A DNA stretch of 64,000 bases from Microbacterium sp. zg-Y818 (GTDB taxonomy: Bacteria; Actinomycetota; Actinomycetes; Actinomycetales; Microbacteriaceae). Shown piece by piece: positions 30,760 to 39,895 of the stretch. Each line of letters opens with the position of its first letter. The stretch's first letter is position 1. Below the pieces are notes generated by a model. The model did no database searches, had not been told where the DNA came from, and saw only the letters and a list, made by a program, of their open reading frames with translations. A program made the translations under genes and the position numbers. The stretch spans positions 186,001 to 250,000 of the forward strand of contig NZ_CP126741.1 of assembly GCF_030246905.1 (NCBI RefSeq). The letters are read 5' to 3'.

Positions 30760-31491
30760 ATGACCACCCGATTCGTCTCCGCTGTCGCAGGGGGCGGCCT
30801 CGCCCTGCTGCTGATGGCATCGCTCAGCGCCTGTGCCACTGACTCGTCCGACCCGACGCCTCCGGCAAGCGGGGGCACGGGTGGCGCGACGGAGGTCGAA
30901 GTGGATGCCGCGTGGCTCGACGGCGGCCGCATGGTGGGCCTCGTGACCCAAGGGTCATCCTCGTGCGTGCCGATCGCCGACGGTGCCACCCTGTCGGCCG
31001 ACGGGGTGCTCGAGGTCACGCTCGTGGAACCGGCATCCGAGGTCTGCACCGCCGACATGGCGCCGCGGGTGACGGTCGTCTCGCTCCCCGCCGGCATCGA
31101 TCCCTCGCAGGATCTGCAGATCGAGGTCGCCGGCGACGGCTACCGCGGCGAGACCGACCTCGACGGCGTCGCGGGACTGCCCGCCCCGTCGGGTGAGACG
31201 GACTACGCCCCGAGTGCCGGGTGGGTGGACGACGGGGTGTTCGCGATCGTCACGTGGGGCTCCTCGTCGTGCCCGCCGACCGTCCAGGACATCGAGGTGA
31301 CGGCATCCGACGCCGTCACGGTCACCTTCGCCGAGCCCGAGCCCGACCGCATGTGCACGATGGACATCGCACCGCGCGCGGTGCTCGCGTACCCCGAGGG
31401 TGACCTCGACGCCGATGCGCCCGTCACGCTGACACTGACCGGCGGCGGGCCGGAGTTCGCGATGCCGGTCACGACGACGATCCTCGGCTGA
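30760..31491 (+). CDS. Putative lipoprotein with duplicated domain
   Basis: 243-aa exported protein. A signal peptide ends in the lipobox LSAC, then a low-complexity Ser/Thr/Gly linker. The mature part contains two homologous halves of about 85 residues: the first carries VTQGSSSCVP and VCTADMAPR, the second VTWGSSSCPP and MCTMDIAPR. Each half therefore has two conserved cysteines that could form an intradomain disulfide. No family is recognised. ATG 30760 is preferred over the ATG at 30751, as AGGATGG precedes it. Confidence 0.8.
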   Translation: MTTRFVSAVAGGGLALLLMASLSACATDSSDPTPPASGGTGGATEVEVDAAWLDGGRMVGLVTQGSSSCVPIADGATLSADGVLEVTLVEPASEVCTADMAPRVTVVSLPAGIDPSQDLQIEVAGDGYRGETDLDGVAGLPAPSGETDYAPSAGWVDDGVFAIVTWGSSSCPPTVQDIEVTASDAVTVTFAEPEPDRMCTMDIAPRAVLAYPEGDLDADAPVTLTLTGGGPEFAMPVTTTILG

Positions 31492-31513
31492 CCCCCGGCG
31501 CGCCGCACGCGGC

Positions 31514-31561
31514 GCTGCTCGAGTGTCGCGAATGGCGGGTGGCGGAGGGCTCCGACCGTGC
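31514..31561. repeat. Repeat flanking the DUF559 gene, left copy
   Basis: GCTGCTCGAGTGTCGCG followed by AATGGCGGGTG begins at 31514 and matches the right copy at 32656 closely over the first 28 nt and again at GTGCGGA. It shares the core TGTCGCGAAYGG with the palindromic repeats at 1476 and 1616. The second palindrome arm is not preserved here. Confidence 0.6.
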
Positions 31562-31698
31562 GGAAGCGCCACCGGAGCGGCGCGTGTCGCTCCGCTGCGA
31601 GCACGCGGGGCTCCTGCACAGGGTGCCGATGGCGAGGATCCATCCCCAGGAGGTGTTCCGGGGCTGCGGTGGCAGCCCACGGATGCCAGGTTGTCGCC

Positions 31699-32643
31699 AT
31701 GCTTCGTCACCCGCTCCCCGAGTTCTCGACGCCGGCGTTCACCACGGCGGATGCCGCAGCGGCCGGCGTGGCACGCTCGAGGCTCCGCGCGGCAGATCTC
31801 GAGCACCCGTTCCACGGCGTGCACGTCGTCCGTGATGGCCGGCCACCGGTGCGGCGACCCGAGGACGGGATCGTCGCTCGCGCCCGCATCGCGGACCTTC
31901 GGCTCAGTGACGGGGCCTTCTTCTCGCACCTGACGGCCGCCGTCCTGTGGGGCGTGCCACTTCCTGCCGGCATCCTCCTCGCGCAGGACGAACTCGACGT
32001 CGGAGTGCTGCATCCCACGCGTCCACCGCGGGCGCGCGGGCTGCGCGGTCATCGCGTGCAGCCCGAACACGTACGACTGACCGTGCACCCGGAGCACCGG
32101 CTCCCGGTGCCGACCCCCGCCAGCACCTGGGCGATGCTCGGCGGCGTGCTCCGGCATCCCTACGATCTCGTGGCGGTCGCGGACGCCCTTGTGAGCGACC
32201 GTCGGCACGACGCCGCGGGCCCCCTCGCCACCCGCGCGCAGCTCGAGGCCGCCGTCTTCACGAAGCGGCGTGTCGGTGTGCGCGCGTTGCGTGAAGCGCT
32301 GGTGCGGGTGCGACCGTGCGTGGCGTCGCGCACAGAGACCTGGACGCGGCTGGTGATCGTGGATGCCGGATTGCCGGAGCCGCTCATCAACCACACCGTG
32401 GTCGACGGTGGCGGCCGGTTCATCGCGTGCGTGGATCTTGCCTACCCGCAGTGGAAGGTCGCGGTCGAATACGAGGGCGCGCACCATCTCTTCGACGCGA
32501 CGCAGTGGGCGAATGACATCCGCCGATACGAGCTGCTCGCGGCCGAGGGGTGGCGGGTGATCCGCGTCACGAGTGAGGACCTGTTCCGGTATTCCGAGCG
32601 TCTGGTGCTCCGTGTGCGTCGCGCGATTCGTGCCGCGGCCTGA
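31699..32643 (+). CDS. Winged-helix plus DUF559 (Vsr-like) nuclease-fold protein
   Basis: 314 aa. The first 60 residues look like the AbiEi-type winged-helix antitoxin domain (FTTADAAAAGVARSRLRA...FHGVHVV). The C-terminal 110 residues carry the DUF559/PD-(D/E)xK-like core: CVDLAYPQ, KVAVEYEGAHH and a final NDIRRYELLAAEGWRVIRVT, typical of very-short-patch-repair-like folds. Such proteins are abundant in actinobacteria and unassigned. ATG 31699 is preferred, since upstream codons are Arg/Ser-rich shadow sequence. Two related repeats flank the gene. Confidence 0.8.
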   Translation: MLRHPLPEFSTPAFTTADAAAAGVARSRLRAADLEHPFHGVHVVRDGRPPVRRPEDGIVARARIADLRLSDGAFFSHLTAAVLWGVPLPAGILLAQDELDVGVLHPTRPPRARGLRGHRVQPEHVRLTVHPEHRLPVPTPASTWAMLGGVLRHPYDLVAVADALVSDRRHDAAGPLATRAQLEAAVFTKRRVGVRALREALVRVRPCVASRTETWTRLVIVDAGLPEPLINHTVVDGGGRFIACVDLAYPQWKVAVEYEGAHHLFDATQWANDIRRYELLAAEGWRVIRVTSEDLFRYSERLVLRVRRAIRAAA

Positions 32644-32654
32644 GCCGTCGCCCG

Positions 32655-32723
32655 CGCTGCTCCGGTGTCGCACATGGCGGGTGCTCCGCGCCGCGACTGT
32701 GCGGACGGGACACTCGAGCAGCC
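32655..32723. repeat. Repeat flanking the DUF559 gene, right copy (palindromic)
   Basis: The left arm GCTGCTCCGGTGTC pairs with the right arm GGACACTCGAGCAGC with two mismatches, across about 40 nt. The outer right arm is a perfect complement of the left copy's GCTGCTCGAGTGTC at 31514, so the two copies clearly have a common origin. Confidence 0.65.
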
Positions 32724-32733
32724 CAGCCGCCCG

Positions 32734-32970
32734 TCAGCGGGGCTCGGAGCGCACCAGCAGGTCCCCGACCTCGCAGTCCAGCGCCCGGCACACGGCCGAC
32801 AGCGTCGAGTACCGGATCGCCCGCGCGCGGTCGTTCTTCAGTACCGACAGGTTCACCACCGACACCCCCACCAGCTCCGACAGTCGCGCCAGGGTCATGC
32901 CCCGCTCGGCGAGCAGCTCGTCCAGACGGCAGTGGATGCCGGTGGGGCCGTCCTCCTCCGCGGGGCTCAT
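32734..32970 (-). CDS. XRE-family (YozG-like) regulator
   Basis: 78-aa single-domain helix-turn-helix protein: RLDELLAERGMTLARLSELVGVSVVNLSVLKNDRARAIRYSTLSAVCRALDC with the recognition helix at VVNLSVLKN. It is the short Cro/CI type regularly found next to DUF2975 membrane proteins. Its ATG at 32970 overlaps the DUF2975 stop (ATGA), so the two are coupled. Confidence 0.9.
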   Translation of the reverse strand: MSPAEEDGPTGIHCRLDELLAERGMTLARLSELVGVSVVNLSVLKNDRARAIRYSTLSAVCRALDCEVGDLLVRSEPR

Positions 32971-33590
32971 ACGAGGCCCTCGGTCTCGCGCTGCAGGCGG
33001 TCGCCGACGGTGAACACGGTCGAGGCCAGCGCCGCGACGAACCCGAGCATCAGCAGCGACGCGATGTCGACCGACATGAGCACGTTGTTGAAGGTGCCGT
33101 CCGAGAGAGCGGCGAACGCCCCGTTGGCGGCCATGTTGCCGAAGAACGGGTAGGCCGCAGCGCCCAGGATCGCGGTGAGGCCGGCGGTGGTCACCAGGCG
33201 TGTGTTCGTGCGGCTGAACACCCGGTCGCGCAGCACGCTGCGCGACAGCAGCAGCAGGCAGACCACGACGATGAGGACCGCCGCCACCATCAGCACCTGC
33301 TGGATCACGATCGACCACAGCGACGCCACGGGCAGGTCCGAGACCGTGAGCACGGCCGTGTCGAGCTCGACGGCCGCATCGGCGCCGTCCACGCCGATGG
33401 GGGCGAGGGCGGGGGTGTCGACGAACTCCGCGAGCACCTGCACGCTCTCGGCCGTCAGCACGTCCACGATGCGGGCCACCGCAGCGACGACGGTTCCGAC
33501 CGTGAGGGCCGCTCCCGCGATCATCATGAACATCAATCCGAACCGGTCACCGGTCGACAGGGCGCGCCCCGTGGTCGTCGCGTGCGACAT
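32967..33590 (-). CDS. DUF2975 membrane protein
   Basis: 207 aa with four transmembrane segments (about residues 19-40, 95-118, 135-155, 170-192) and extracellular acidic loops. It matches the DUF2975 family, usually encoded with a small XRE regulator. The true start is ATG 33590, preceded by GGAGGAAATC. Function unknown; a membrane sensor or regulator partner is a reasonable guess. Confidence 0.85.
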   Translation of the reverse strand: MSHATTTGRALSTGDRFGLMFMMIAGAALTVGTVVAAVARIVDVLTAESVQVLAEFVDTPALAPIGVDGADAAVELDTAVLTVSDLPVASLWSIVIQQVLMVAAVLIVVVCLLLLSRSVLRDRVFSRTNTRLVTTAGLTAILGAAAYPFFGNMAANGAFAALSDGTFNNVLMSVDIASLLMLGFVAALASTVFTVGDRLQRETEGLV

Positions 33591-33600
33591 GATTTCCTCC

Positions 33601-33655
33601 ATAACGAGTATCGTTAATATCGATCATCGTTACAGTATCGATTCTCGATATGTCC
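33601..33655 (-). promoter_or_regulatory. AT-rich operator cluster upstream of the DUF2975/XRE operon
   Basis: An AT-rich island with repeated ATCG words, including the perfect inverted repeat TATCGA-TTC-TCGATA (33636-33650) and a related TATCG...ATCGAT arrangement at 33609-33625. It is probably the binding region of the co-encoded XRE protein and holds the operon promoter. Confidence 0.6.
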
Positions 33656-33726
33656 GTCAACACCGGATGGCGCCGACGCCGGCATCCGCCCGTGGCGAAC
33701 AACGGGCATAGGGGCACCCTCCGGTC

Positions 33727-33744
33727 GTTACCCTTTTCGGTAAG
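33727..33744 (+). promoter_or_regulatory. Inverted repeat in the clpC upstream region
   Basis: TTACC-CTTTTC-GGTAA, centred about 40 nt upstream of clpC. It does not match the HAIR, CIRCE or ClgR consensus sequences that I know, so the regulator is unknown. Confidence 0.4.
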
Positions 33745-33775
33745 CGCCACAACTGTGCGCTTGGAGGAGTCGACG

Positions 33776-36301
33776 ATGTTCGAGAGATTCACGGACCGTG
33801 CCCGTCGTGTGGTTGTGCTCGCCCAAGAAGAGGCGAAGATGCTCAACCACAACTACATCGGTACCGAGCACATCCTGCTCGGCCTCATCCACGAGGGCGA
33901 GGGGGTCGCCGCGAAGGCGCTGGAGTCGCTCGGTATCTCGCTCGACGCTGTGCGCGAGCAGGTGCAGGACATCATCGGGCAGGGCCAGCAGCAGCCGACG
34001 GGACACATCCCGTTCACGCCGCGGGCCAAGAAGGTGCTGGAGCTGTCCCTGCGCGAAGCGCTGCAGCTCGGCCACAACTACATCGGCACCGAGCACATCC
34101 TGCTCGGTCTCATCCGCGAGGGTGAGGGCGTCGCCGCGCAGGTGCTCGTCAAGCTGGGCGCCGACCTGAACAAGGTGCGCCAGCAGGTCATCCAGCTGCT
34201 CAGCGGCTACCAGGGCAAGGAGCCCGCGGGCGTCGCGGCCGGCCCCGGCGAGCAGAACGCGCCCGCCCAGGGTGGATCGGCGGTGCTCGACCAGTTCGGG
34301 CGTAACCTCACCCAGGCCGCGCGCGACAACAAGCTCGACCCGGTGATCGGGCGCGAGAAGGAGATCGAGCGGGTCATGCAGATCCTCTCCCGCCGGTCGA
34401 AGAACAACCCCGTCCTCATCGGCGAGCCCGGCGTCGGCAAGACCGCCGTCGTCGAGGGCCTCGCACAGGCGATCGTCAAGAACGAGGTCCCCGAGACGCT
34501 GAAGGACAAGCAGGTCTACTCGCTGGACCTCGGGTCGCTCATCGCCGGGTCCCGCTACCGCGGTGACTTCGAGGAGCGCCTGAAGAAGGTCACCAAGGAG
34601 ATCCGCACCCGCGGCGACATCATCGTGTTCATCGACGAGATCCACACCCTCGTCGGCGCCGGCGCGGCCGAGGGCGCGATCGATGCGGCATCCATTCTCA
34701 AGCCCCTCCTCGCCCGCGGCGAGCTGCAGACCATCGGCGCGACCACGCTCGATGAGTACCGCAAGCACTTCGAGAAGGATGCCGCGCTCGAGCGCCGCTT
34801 CCAGCCGATCCAGGTCGCCGAGCCGAGCCTGCCCCACGCGATCAACATCCTGAAGGGGCTGCGCGACCGCTACGAGGCGCACCACAAGGTGCAGATCACC
34901 GACGGCGCGATCGTCGCGGCGGCCAACCTCGCCGACCGCTACGTCAGCGACCGGTTCCTGCCCGACAAGGCCATCGACCTGATCGACGAGGCCGGCGCCC
35001 GCCTGCGTCTGTCGATCCTGTCGAGCCCGCCGGAGCTGCGCGAGTTCGACGACAAGATCGCCAAGGTCCGCGAGGACAAAGAGCGCGCCAGCGAGGACCA
35101 GGACTTCGAGAAGGCCGCCGCCCTGCGCGACGAGGAGAAGTCCCTGCTCGCCGAGCGTCTGCGCCTCGAGAAGCAGTGGCGCTCGGGTGACGTCGCCAGC
35201 CACGCCGTGGTCGACGAGGGCCTGATCGCCGAGGTGCTCGCGCAGGCCACCGGCATCCCGGTGTTCAAGCTGACCGAAGAGGAGTCCAGCCGACTCGTCT
35301 TCATGGAGAAGGCGCTGCACCAGCGCGTCATCGGCCAGGACGAGGCGATCGCGGCGCTGTCGCGCACGATCCGTCGTCAGCGCGCGGGTCTCAAGGACCC
35401 CAAGCGCCCCTCGGGCTCGTTCATCTTCGCCGGCCCCACGGGCGTCGGAAAGACCGAGCTCGCCAAGGCGCTGGCGGAGTTCCTCTTCGACGACGAGGGC
35501 GCGCTGATCTCGCTCGACATGAGCGAGTTCGGCGAGAAGCACACCGTCTCGCGCCTGTTCGGAGCCCCTCCCGGGTTCGTCGGATTCGAAGAGGGTGGCC
35601 AGCTCACCGAGAAGGTGCGGCGCAAGCCGTTCTCGGTCGTGCTCTTCGACGAGATCGAGAAGGCCCACCCGGACATCTTCAACTCGCTGCTGCAGATTCT
35701 GGAGGAGGGACGCCTGACCGACGGTCAGGGCCGCGTCATCGACTTCAAGAACACCGTGATCATCATGACGACGAACCTCGGTTCGTCGGCGATCGCGGGC
35801 GGCCCTGTGGGCTTCCAGGTCGAGGGGAACGCCCAGACCTCCTACGACCGCATGAAGGGCAAGGTCGACGAGGAGCTCAAGCGCCACTTCAAGCCCGAGT
35901 TCCTCAACCGCCTCGACGACATCATCGTCTTCCCGCAGCTGAACAAGGACGAGCTTCGCCAGATCGTCGGCCTGTTCACCAAGCGGTTGGCCGAGCGCCT
36001 GCTCGACCGCGACATGACGGTGGAGCTGTCGCCCGAGGCGACCGACCGCCTCATCGAGATCGGGTTCGACCCGACCCTCGGAGCCCGGCCGCTGCGCCGC
36101 GCCATGCAGCGTGAGATCGAGGACCAGCTCAGCGAGCGCATCCTGCACGGGCAGCTCAACGCGGGCGACCACGTGAAGGTCGGTTCCGACGCCAACGGCT
36201 TCACCTTCGAGAGCGCCCCGCGCGGCGAGAAGGTCTCGGTCGGCGTGGGCACCGTCGGTGAGATCACCGCGACGCCCGACATCATCGCCGGCGCGGAGTA
36301 A
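33776..36301 (+). CDS. clpC: ClpC ATPase (Clp protease chaperone)
   Basis: 841-aa AAA+ unfoldase that feeds ClpP. The N-terminal Clp_N double repeat starts [24 protein letters not shown]-1 has Walker A GEPGVGKT (about residue 216); the middle domain carries a UVR motif ([20 protein letters not shown]); AAA-2 has GPTGVGKTE (about residue 553). ATG 33776 is preferred over the upstream GTG because of GGAGGAG 7 nt before it and family homology. Regulated in relatives by ClgR. Confidence 0.97.
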   Translation: MFERFTDRARRVVVLAQEEAKMLNHNYIGTEHILLGLIHEGEGVAAKALESLGISLDAVREQVQDIIGQGQQQPTGHIPFTPRAKKVLELSLREALQLGHNYIGTEHILLGLIREGEGVAAQVLVKLGADLNKVRQQVIQLLSGYQGKEPAGVAAGPGEQNAPAQGGSAVLDQFGRNLTQAARDNKLDPVIGREKEIERVMQILSRRSKNNPVLIGEPGVGKTAVVEGLAQAIVKNEVPETLKDKQVYSLDLGSLIAGSRYRGDFEERLKKVTKEIRTRGDIIVFIDEIHTLVGAGAAEGAIDAASILKPLLARGELQTIGATTLDEYRKHFEKDAALERRFQPIQVAEPSLPHAINILKGLRDRYEAHHKVQITDGAIVAAANLADRYVSDRFLPDKAIDLIDEAGARLRLSILSSPPELREFDDKIAKVREDKERASEDQDFEKAAALRDEEKSLLAERLRLEKQWRSGDVASHAVVDEGLIAEVLAQATGIPVFKLTEEESSRLVFMEKALHQRVIGQDEAIAALSRTIRRQRAGLKDPKRPSGSFIFAGPTGVGKTELAKALAEFLFDDEGALISLDMSEFGEKHTVSRLFGAPPGFVGFEEGGQLTEKVRRKPFSVVLFDEIEKAHPDIFNSLLQILEEGRLTDGQGRVIDFKNTVIIMTTNLGSSAIAGGPVGFQVEGNAQTSYDRMKGKVDEELKRHFKPEFLNRLDDIIVFPQLNKDELRQIVGLFTKRLAERLLDRDMTVELSPEATDRLIEIGFDPTLGARPLRRAMQREIEDQLSERILHGQLNAGDHVKVGSDANGFTFESAPRGEKVSVGVGTVGEITATPDIIAGAE

Positions 36302-36326
36302 TGCCCGGGCCTACGGGCTGAACAAC

Positions 36327-36362
36327 AGCGAGAGCGGATGCCACACGGCATCCGCTCTCGCT
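36327..36362 (+). terminator. Terminator downstream of clpC
   Basis: A perfect 16-bp stem AGCGAGAGCGGATGCC / GGCATCCGCTCTCGCT with an ACAC loop, lying between the convergent clpC and transglutaminase genes and followed by a CTGT repeat. Confidence 0.85.
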
Positions 36363-36381
36363 GTCTGTCTGTCTGTCTGTC
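36361..36381. repeat. Tetranucleotide repeat (CTGT)5
   Basis: CTGT is repeated five times directly after the terminator stem and up to the stop codon of the transglutaminase gene. It is outside coding sequence. Confidence 0.9.
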
Positions 36382-37261
36382 AGTCGTCGATCGGAGCGAC
36401 GTCGACCTGCACGCGCAGGGTCGAGTTCTTCGCCTCGGTGAAGATGATGCCCTTCACCGGCGAGACATCGCCGTAGTCGCGCCCCCACGCGACCGTGACG
36501 TACCGGTCGCCTGCCCACTGGTCGTTCGTGGGGTCGATCGCCAGCCATTCATCGGTGCCGGGCACCCAGACCGCGAGCCACGCGTGGGAGGCATCGGCAC
36601 CGAAGACGCGCTGCTTACCCGGCGGCGGCTGGGTGGCGAGGTAGCCGCTGACGTAGCGGGCGGCGACGCCGTGGCCACGCAGGCACGCCAGCGCCAGATG
36701 CGCGAAGTCCTGGCACACGCCCGCCCGCGCCCGCAGCACGTCCGAGACGGTGCTGGTGACGGTGGTCGCCGTGCTGTCGTACGCGAAGTCGGCGTGGATG
36801 CGGCGCATGAGGTCGGTGGCGGCCTCGCCCAGCGGGCGACCGGGGGTGAGGGATGCCGCGGCGTACTCGGTCGCCTCGGCCACGTGGGCCGCGCGGGGCG
36901 ACTCCAGGGCATACTCCACCGCGCGCCAGGCGCCGGGCACCTCGGGGTGGTGGAGGGGACGCGCCTGCTCCCACGGCTGTGCGAGCGCGGACTCGTCGTA
37001 CGTCGGCGCGTGCACCTCGACGTCGCCGGCTGCCTCGATCACGAGCGTGCCGTGCGGCTGCGTGAGGTGGAAGTACGTCGCGGCGTTGCCGAAGTAGTCC
37101 ACGTCGGGGTCGATGTCGCCGGGCTGCGGCTGCACGGTGACGGCGTGGTCGTGCACCTGCTGCCACGGAAGGTCACGGGGAACCAGGTGGTACAGCCCCA
37201 CACTGTCCTCGACCCGGTCGCTGTAGGTGTAGGTCGTGCGGTGCCAGACGCGGTACCTCAT
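36380..37261 (-). CDS. Transglutaminase-like cysteine protease-fold protein
   Basis: 293 aa. An N-terminal beta-rich region (RYRVWHRTTYTYSDRVEDSVG) precedes the transglutaminase core: catalytic cysteine in RAGVCQDFAHLALACLRGHG, histidine in DASHAWLAVWVPG and aspartate in AIDPTND. This is the bacterial transglutaminase-like/Tgase_N type. Its start overlaps the stop of the ATP-grasp/alpha-E gene (ATGA). Together they belong to a widespread predicted peptide synthesis/modification cassette of unknown product. Confidence 0.9.
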   Translation of the reverse strand: MRYRVWHRTTYTYSDRVEDSVGLYHLVPRDLPWQQVHDHAVTVQPQPGDIDPDVDYFGNAATYFHLTQPHGTLVIEAAGDVEVHAPTYDESALAQPWEQARPLHHPEVPGAWRAVEYALESPRAAHVAEATEYAAASLTPGRPLGEAATDLMRRIHADFAYDSTATTVTSTVSDVLRARAGVCQDFAHLALACLRGHGVAARYVSGYLATQPPPGKQRVFGADASHAWLAVWVPGTDEWLAIDPTNDQWAGDRYVTVAWGRDYGDVSPVKGIIFTEAKNSTLRVQVDVAPIDD

Positions 37262-39771
37262 GCGCCCGTCCGTTCCTCGATGAGGGCCAGCTCCGACAGC
37301 GGCAGCGGCGGCGGTCCGCTCTCGAACTGCACGTGGGAGACGGCATCGGCGAGCTGCTCGAGCTGGGAGACGGTGCTGACGAGGAACTCCGTCAGGGCGG
37401 GACGGTGCTCGCCGTCGGTCGCCGTGAGCGCGGTGACGTCGACGTGCTCGAGTGCCGTCTCGATGTGCTCCAGCAGGCGCTCCGGTCGGGTGGAGCCGGT
37501 CGAGGCGGGCATGGCGGCGAGGTGCGCGCGCATCGCACCCAGCGAGAACGCGAGCGACCGCGGGTTGTCACGGTCTGACAGCAGCAGCTCCAGCGCGTCG
37601 GCGGTGCGCACCGATCCGCGGTAACGGCGCCGGTAGGTGACGATGCTCTCGGCCGCTGTGAGGGTTGCCTCCAGCACTTCTCGGTCGGCGCGGTACTCGC
37701 GGCGACGGGTGGTGGTGGCCAGCATCAGGTGGCACAGCTGCAGCCCGCGCTCGAGGTGGCGGCCCGCCTCGATCATGTGCCAGCCCGGGTCGCGCATCAT
37801 GTTCGCCGTCACGCCCTGCAGCGACAGCACTGCGGTGAGCATGCGGCCGGCGGATTCGGCGGTACGGTGCGCGTGCGGGCCGGATCGAAGCGCGCGCGTC
37901 GCCCGGTCGACATTCGAGAACACGCGCCAGGTGTCTCCCGAGAGCTGATCGCGGACGCCTTCGAGGGCTTCGCGCAACCGGGCGATCGCGTGCGCGGCGC
38001 TGCCGCTGCGGCCGGCGTCCAGCAGCAGCGAGCGAAGGTCGGCGTCGGGGTCCGACAGCTGCTGGCTGCCGGCGAGGCGCTGCAGCGCCGCCAGCAGCAC
38101 GCCGGTGCTCTCGGCGGCCTGCGCGCTGTGGCGGCGGCTGAGCTGTTCCAGCTGGTGGTGCGTGGTCAACAGCAGCCGAAGCATGTCTTCGGCTCGCTCG
38201 GCGTAGCGGCCAGCCCAGAACATGTCGGCCAGCGCGCGCGGCGCGAGGGTCGGCACGGTGGGGCCGATCGCCGGTGGCGCGCTCTCGACGAGTCCCTGGT
38301 CGGGGTCGTCCTGTGCGGCCTTGAGCACCCAGACGTCCTTGGTCGTGGGGCTGGCCTCTTCGCCCGCGCGCACGGTGGCCAGTCCGCCCACCAGGGGGCG
38401 ATAGGCCGAGCCGTAACGAAGCGTGAAGCTTCGGAACACCACGGGGCGGGCAGCGGCGCGCGAACGCTCCGCCCAGACCGGCGCCTGCGACAGCGGCAGC
38501 ACGTCTTGACCGACATACCGATGCGGGGCGGCCGTGATGAGCGCGGCCAGCTGTGCTGTCGGAAGGTCGGCCAGCTGGGCGCGAGGCTCGTCGATCGTGC
38601 GCACCAGCAGGGTGGAGTCGTCGGACGCGAGGCGGTCGAGCACCTGCTCGCGCCCTTCGGGGTCACCGCACCACCAGGTCGGCACCGACGGCAGGCGCAG
38701 CTGCTCGCCCAGCAGCGCTTCGCAGGCAGCCGGCAGGAATGGCATGAGCCCGGGGTTCTCGAGCACGCCCGCGCCGAGCCCGTTGACCAGGCGCACGCGG
38801 CCGCGCCGCACCGCCTCGGTCAGACCGGCCACTCCCAGCCGGGAGTCGGCACGCAGCTCGAGCGGATCGCACCACTCGGCATCCACTCGTCGCACGATGA
38901 CGTCCACGCGCTCGCGCGGCCGGGCGTGGGGCCAGCCGGCAGGTTTCATCCAGACCCAGCCGTCGCGCACCACCAGGTCGCTGCCCTGCACGAGCGGCAT
39001 GCCGAGCGCATTGGCGAGGAAGGCCTGGTCGAACGCCGTCTCGGAGTGCGGGCCGGGGGAGAGGACCACCACTTGTGGAGAGGCGACGCCCGGGGCGCTG
39101 TCGAGCAGCGCGGCGCGCAGGGCCGAGAAGTACGGTTCCATGCGGTGCAGGTCGCTGCCCTGGTAGAGGTCGGGCAGCACCTGCGCGATGACCCGACGGT
39201 TCTGCATGGCGAAGCCGAGTCCCGACGGCGCCTGCACGCGGTCGGCGAGCACGTGCCAGTCGCCCTCCGCGTCGCGCCCGAGGTCGGCGGCCGACAGCAC
39301 GAGCGGCTGCGTGCCCGCTGCTCCCGGCCTGGCCACCGGCCGGGCGAAACCGGAGTGTCCGAAGACGCATGCCGAGGGGACCACGCCGGAGGCGAGGAGA
39401 GTCTGCGGTCCGTAGAAGTCGCTGAGCACGGCGTTGAGCAGCTCGGCGCGCTGGGCGAGTCCCACTTCGAGTCGCGCCCAGGTCGGGGCGTCGATGACGA
39501 GCGGCATGGGGTCCAGCTGCCAGGGCTGCGCGCCTGCGTCGGGCGTCACATAGGTGACGCCGTCGTCGGCGAGAAAGCGCCTGATTTCGCCGTCGACGCG
39601 GCGCAGCTCGTCGGGGGTGAGGGCAAGGGCCAGGTCTGCCATGGCCTTCCAGCCCGGCCGCAGACCGCCGTCGGGCGAGACCACCTCGTCATAACGGTTG
39701 ACCACACCGGGCAGAGAGAACGGCAGTGTCGGCTCGCTCACCGCTGCCGCGTAATCGCGCAGAACACTCAC
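37258..39771 (-). CDS. Circularly permuted ATP-grasp fused to alpha-E domain
   Basis: 837 aa with two domains. The N-terminal part (about residues 30-490) is a circularly permuted ATP-grasp type 2 domain: GQTLLASGVVPS-like segments, SAADLGRDAEGDWHVL, QNRRVIAQVLPDLY, VVVLSPGPHSETAFDQAFLANALG and VRLVNGLGAGVLENPGLMPFLP. The C-terminal 310 residues form an alpha-E helical domain (LADMFWAGRYAERAEDMLRLL, LSGDTWRVFSNVDR, MRDPGWHMIEAGRHLERG). In many organisms these are separate proteins; here they are fused. GTG 39771 has GGAGGAGG 8 nt upstream. The gene is coupled to the transglutaminase downstream. Confidence 0.88.
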   Translation of the reverse strand: MSVLRDYAAAVSEPTLPFSLPGVVNRYDEVVSPDGGLRPGWKAMADLALALTPDELRRVDGEIRRFLADDGVTYVTPDAGAQPWQLDPMPLVIDAPTWARLEVGLAQRAELLNAVLSDFYGPQTLLASGVVPSACVFGHSGFARPVARPGAAGTQPLVLSAADLGRDAEGDWHVLADRVQAPSGLGFAMQNRRVIAQVLPDLYQGSDLHRMEPYFSALRAALLDSAPGVASPQVVVLSPGPHSETAFDQAFLANALGMPLVQGSDLVVRDGWVWMKPAGWPHARPRERVDVIVRRVDAEWCDPLELRADSRLGVAGLTEAVRRGRVRLVNGLGAGVLENPGLMPFLPAACEALLGEQLRLPSVPTWWCGDPEGREQVLDRLASDDSTLLVRTIDEPRAQLADLPTAQLAALITAAPHRYVGQDVLPLSQAPVWAERSRAAARPVVFRSFTLRYGSAYRPLVGGLATVRAGEEASPTTKDVWVLKAAQDDPDQGLVESAPPAIGPTVPTLAPRALADMFWAGRYAERAEDMLRLLLTTHHQLEQLSRRHSAQAAESTGVLLAALQRLAGSQQLSDPDADLRSLLLDAGRSGSAAHAIARLREALEGVRDQLSGDTWRVFSNVDRATRALRSGPHAHRTAESAGRMLTAVLSLQGVTANMMRDPGWHMIEAGRHLERGLQLCHLMLATTTRRREYRADREVLEATLTAAESIVTYRRRYRGSVRTADALELLLSDRDNPRSLAFSLGAMRAHLAAMPASTGSTRPERLLEHIETALEHVDVTALTATDGEHRPALTEFLVSTVSQLEQLADAVSHVQFESGPPPLPLSELALIEERTGA

Positions 39772-39895
39772 GCCTGCGGACCTCCTCCGGTTCGGGGGCA
39801 GCGGCGCCGGGCGGCGGGCGTGGTTCGAATTTACCGGAGGACCGCCCACGGCGGTGGCCACGGCGCCTCCGGCCCCCGCCGATTAAGGTGAGACG

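Noticed and set aside
33591..33775. CIRCE, HAIR or ClgR sites upstream of clpC
   Set aside because: The TTACC-N6-GGTAA inverted repeat does not match these consensus sequences.
33728..36172. Minus-strand ORF of 814 aa opposite clpC
   Set aside because: Shadow of clpC; composition and lack of motifs show it is not coding.
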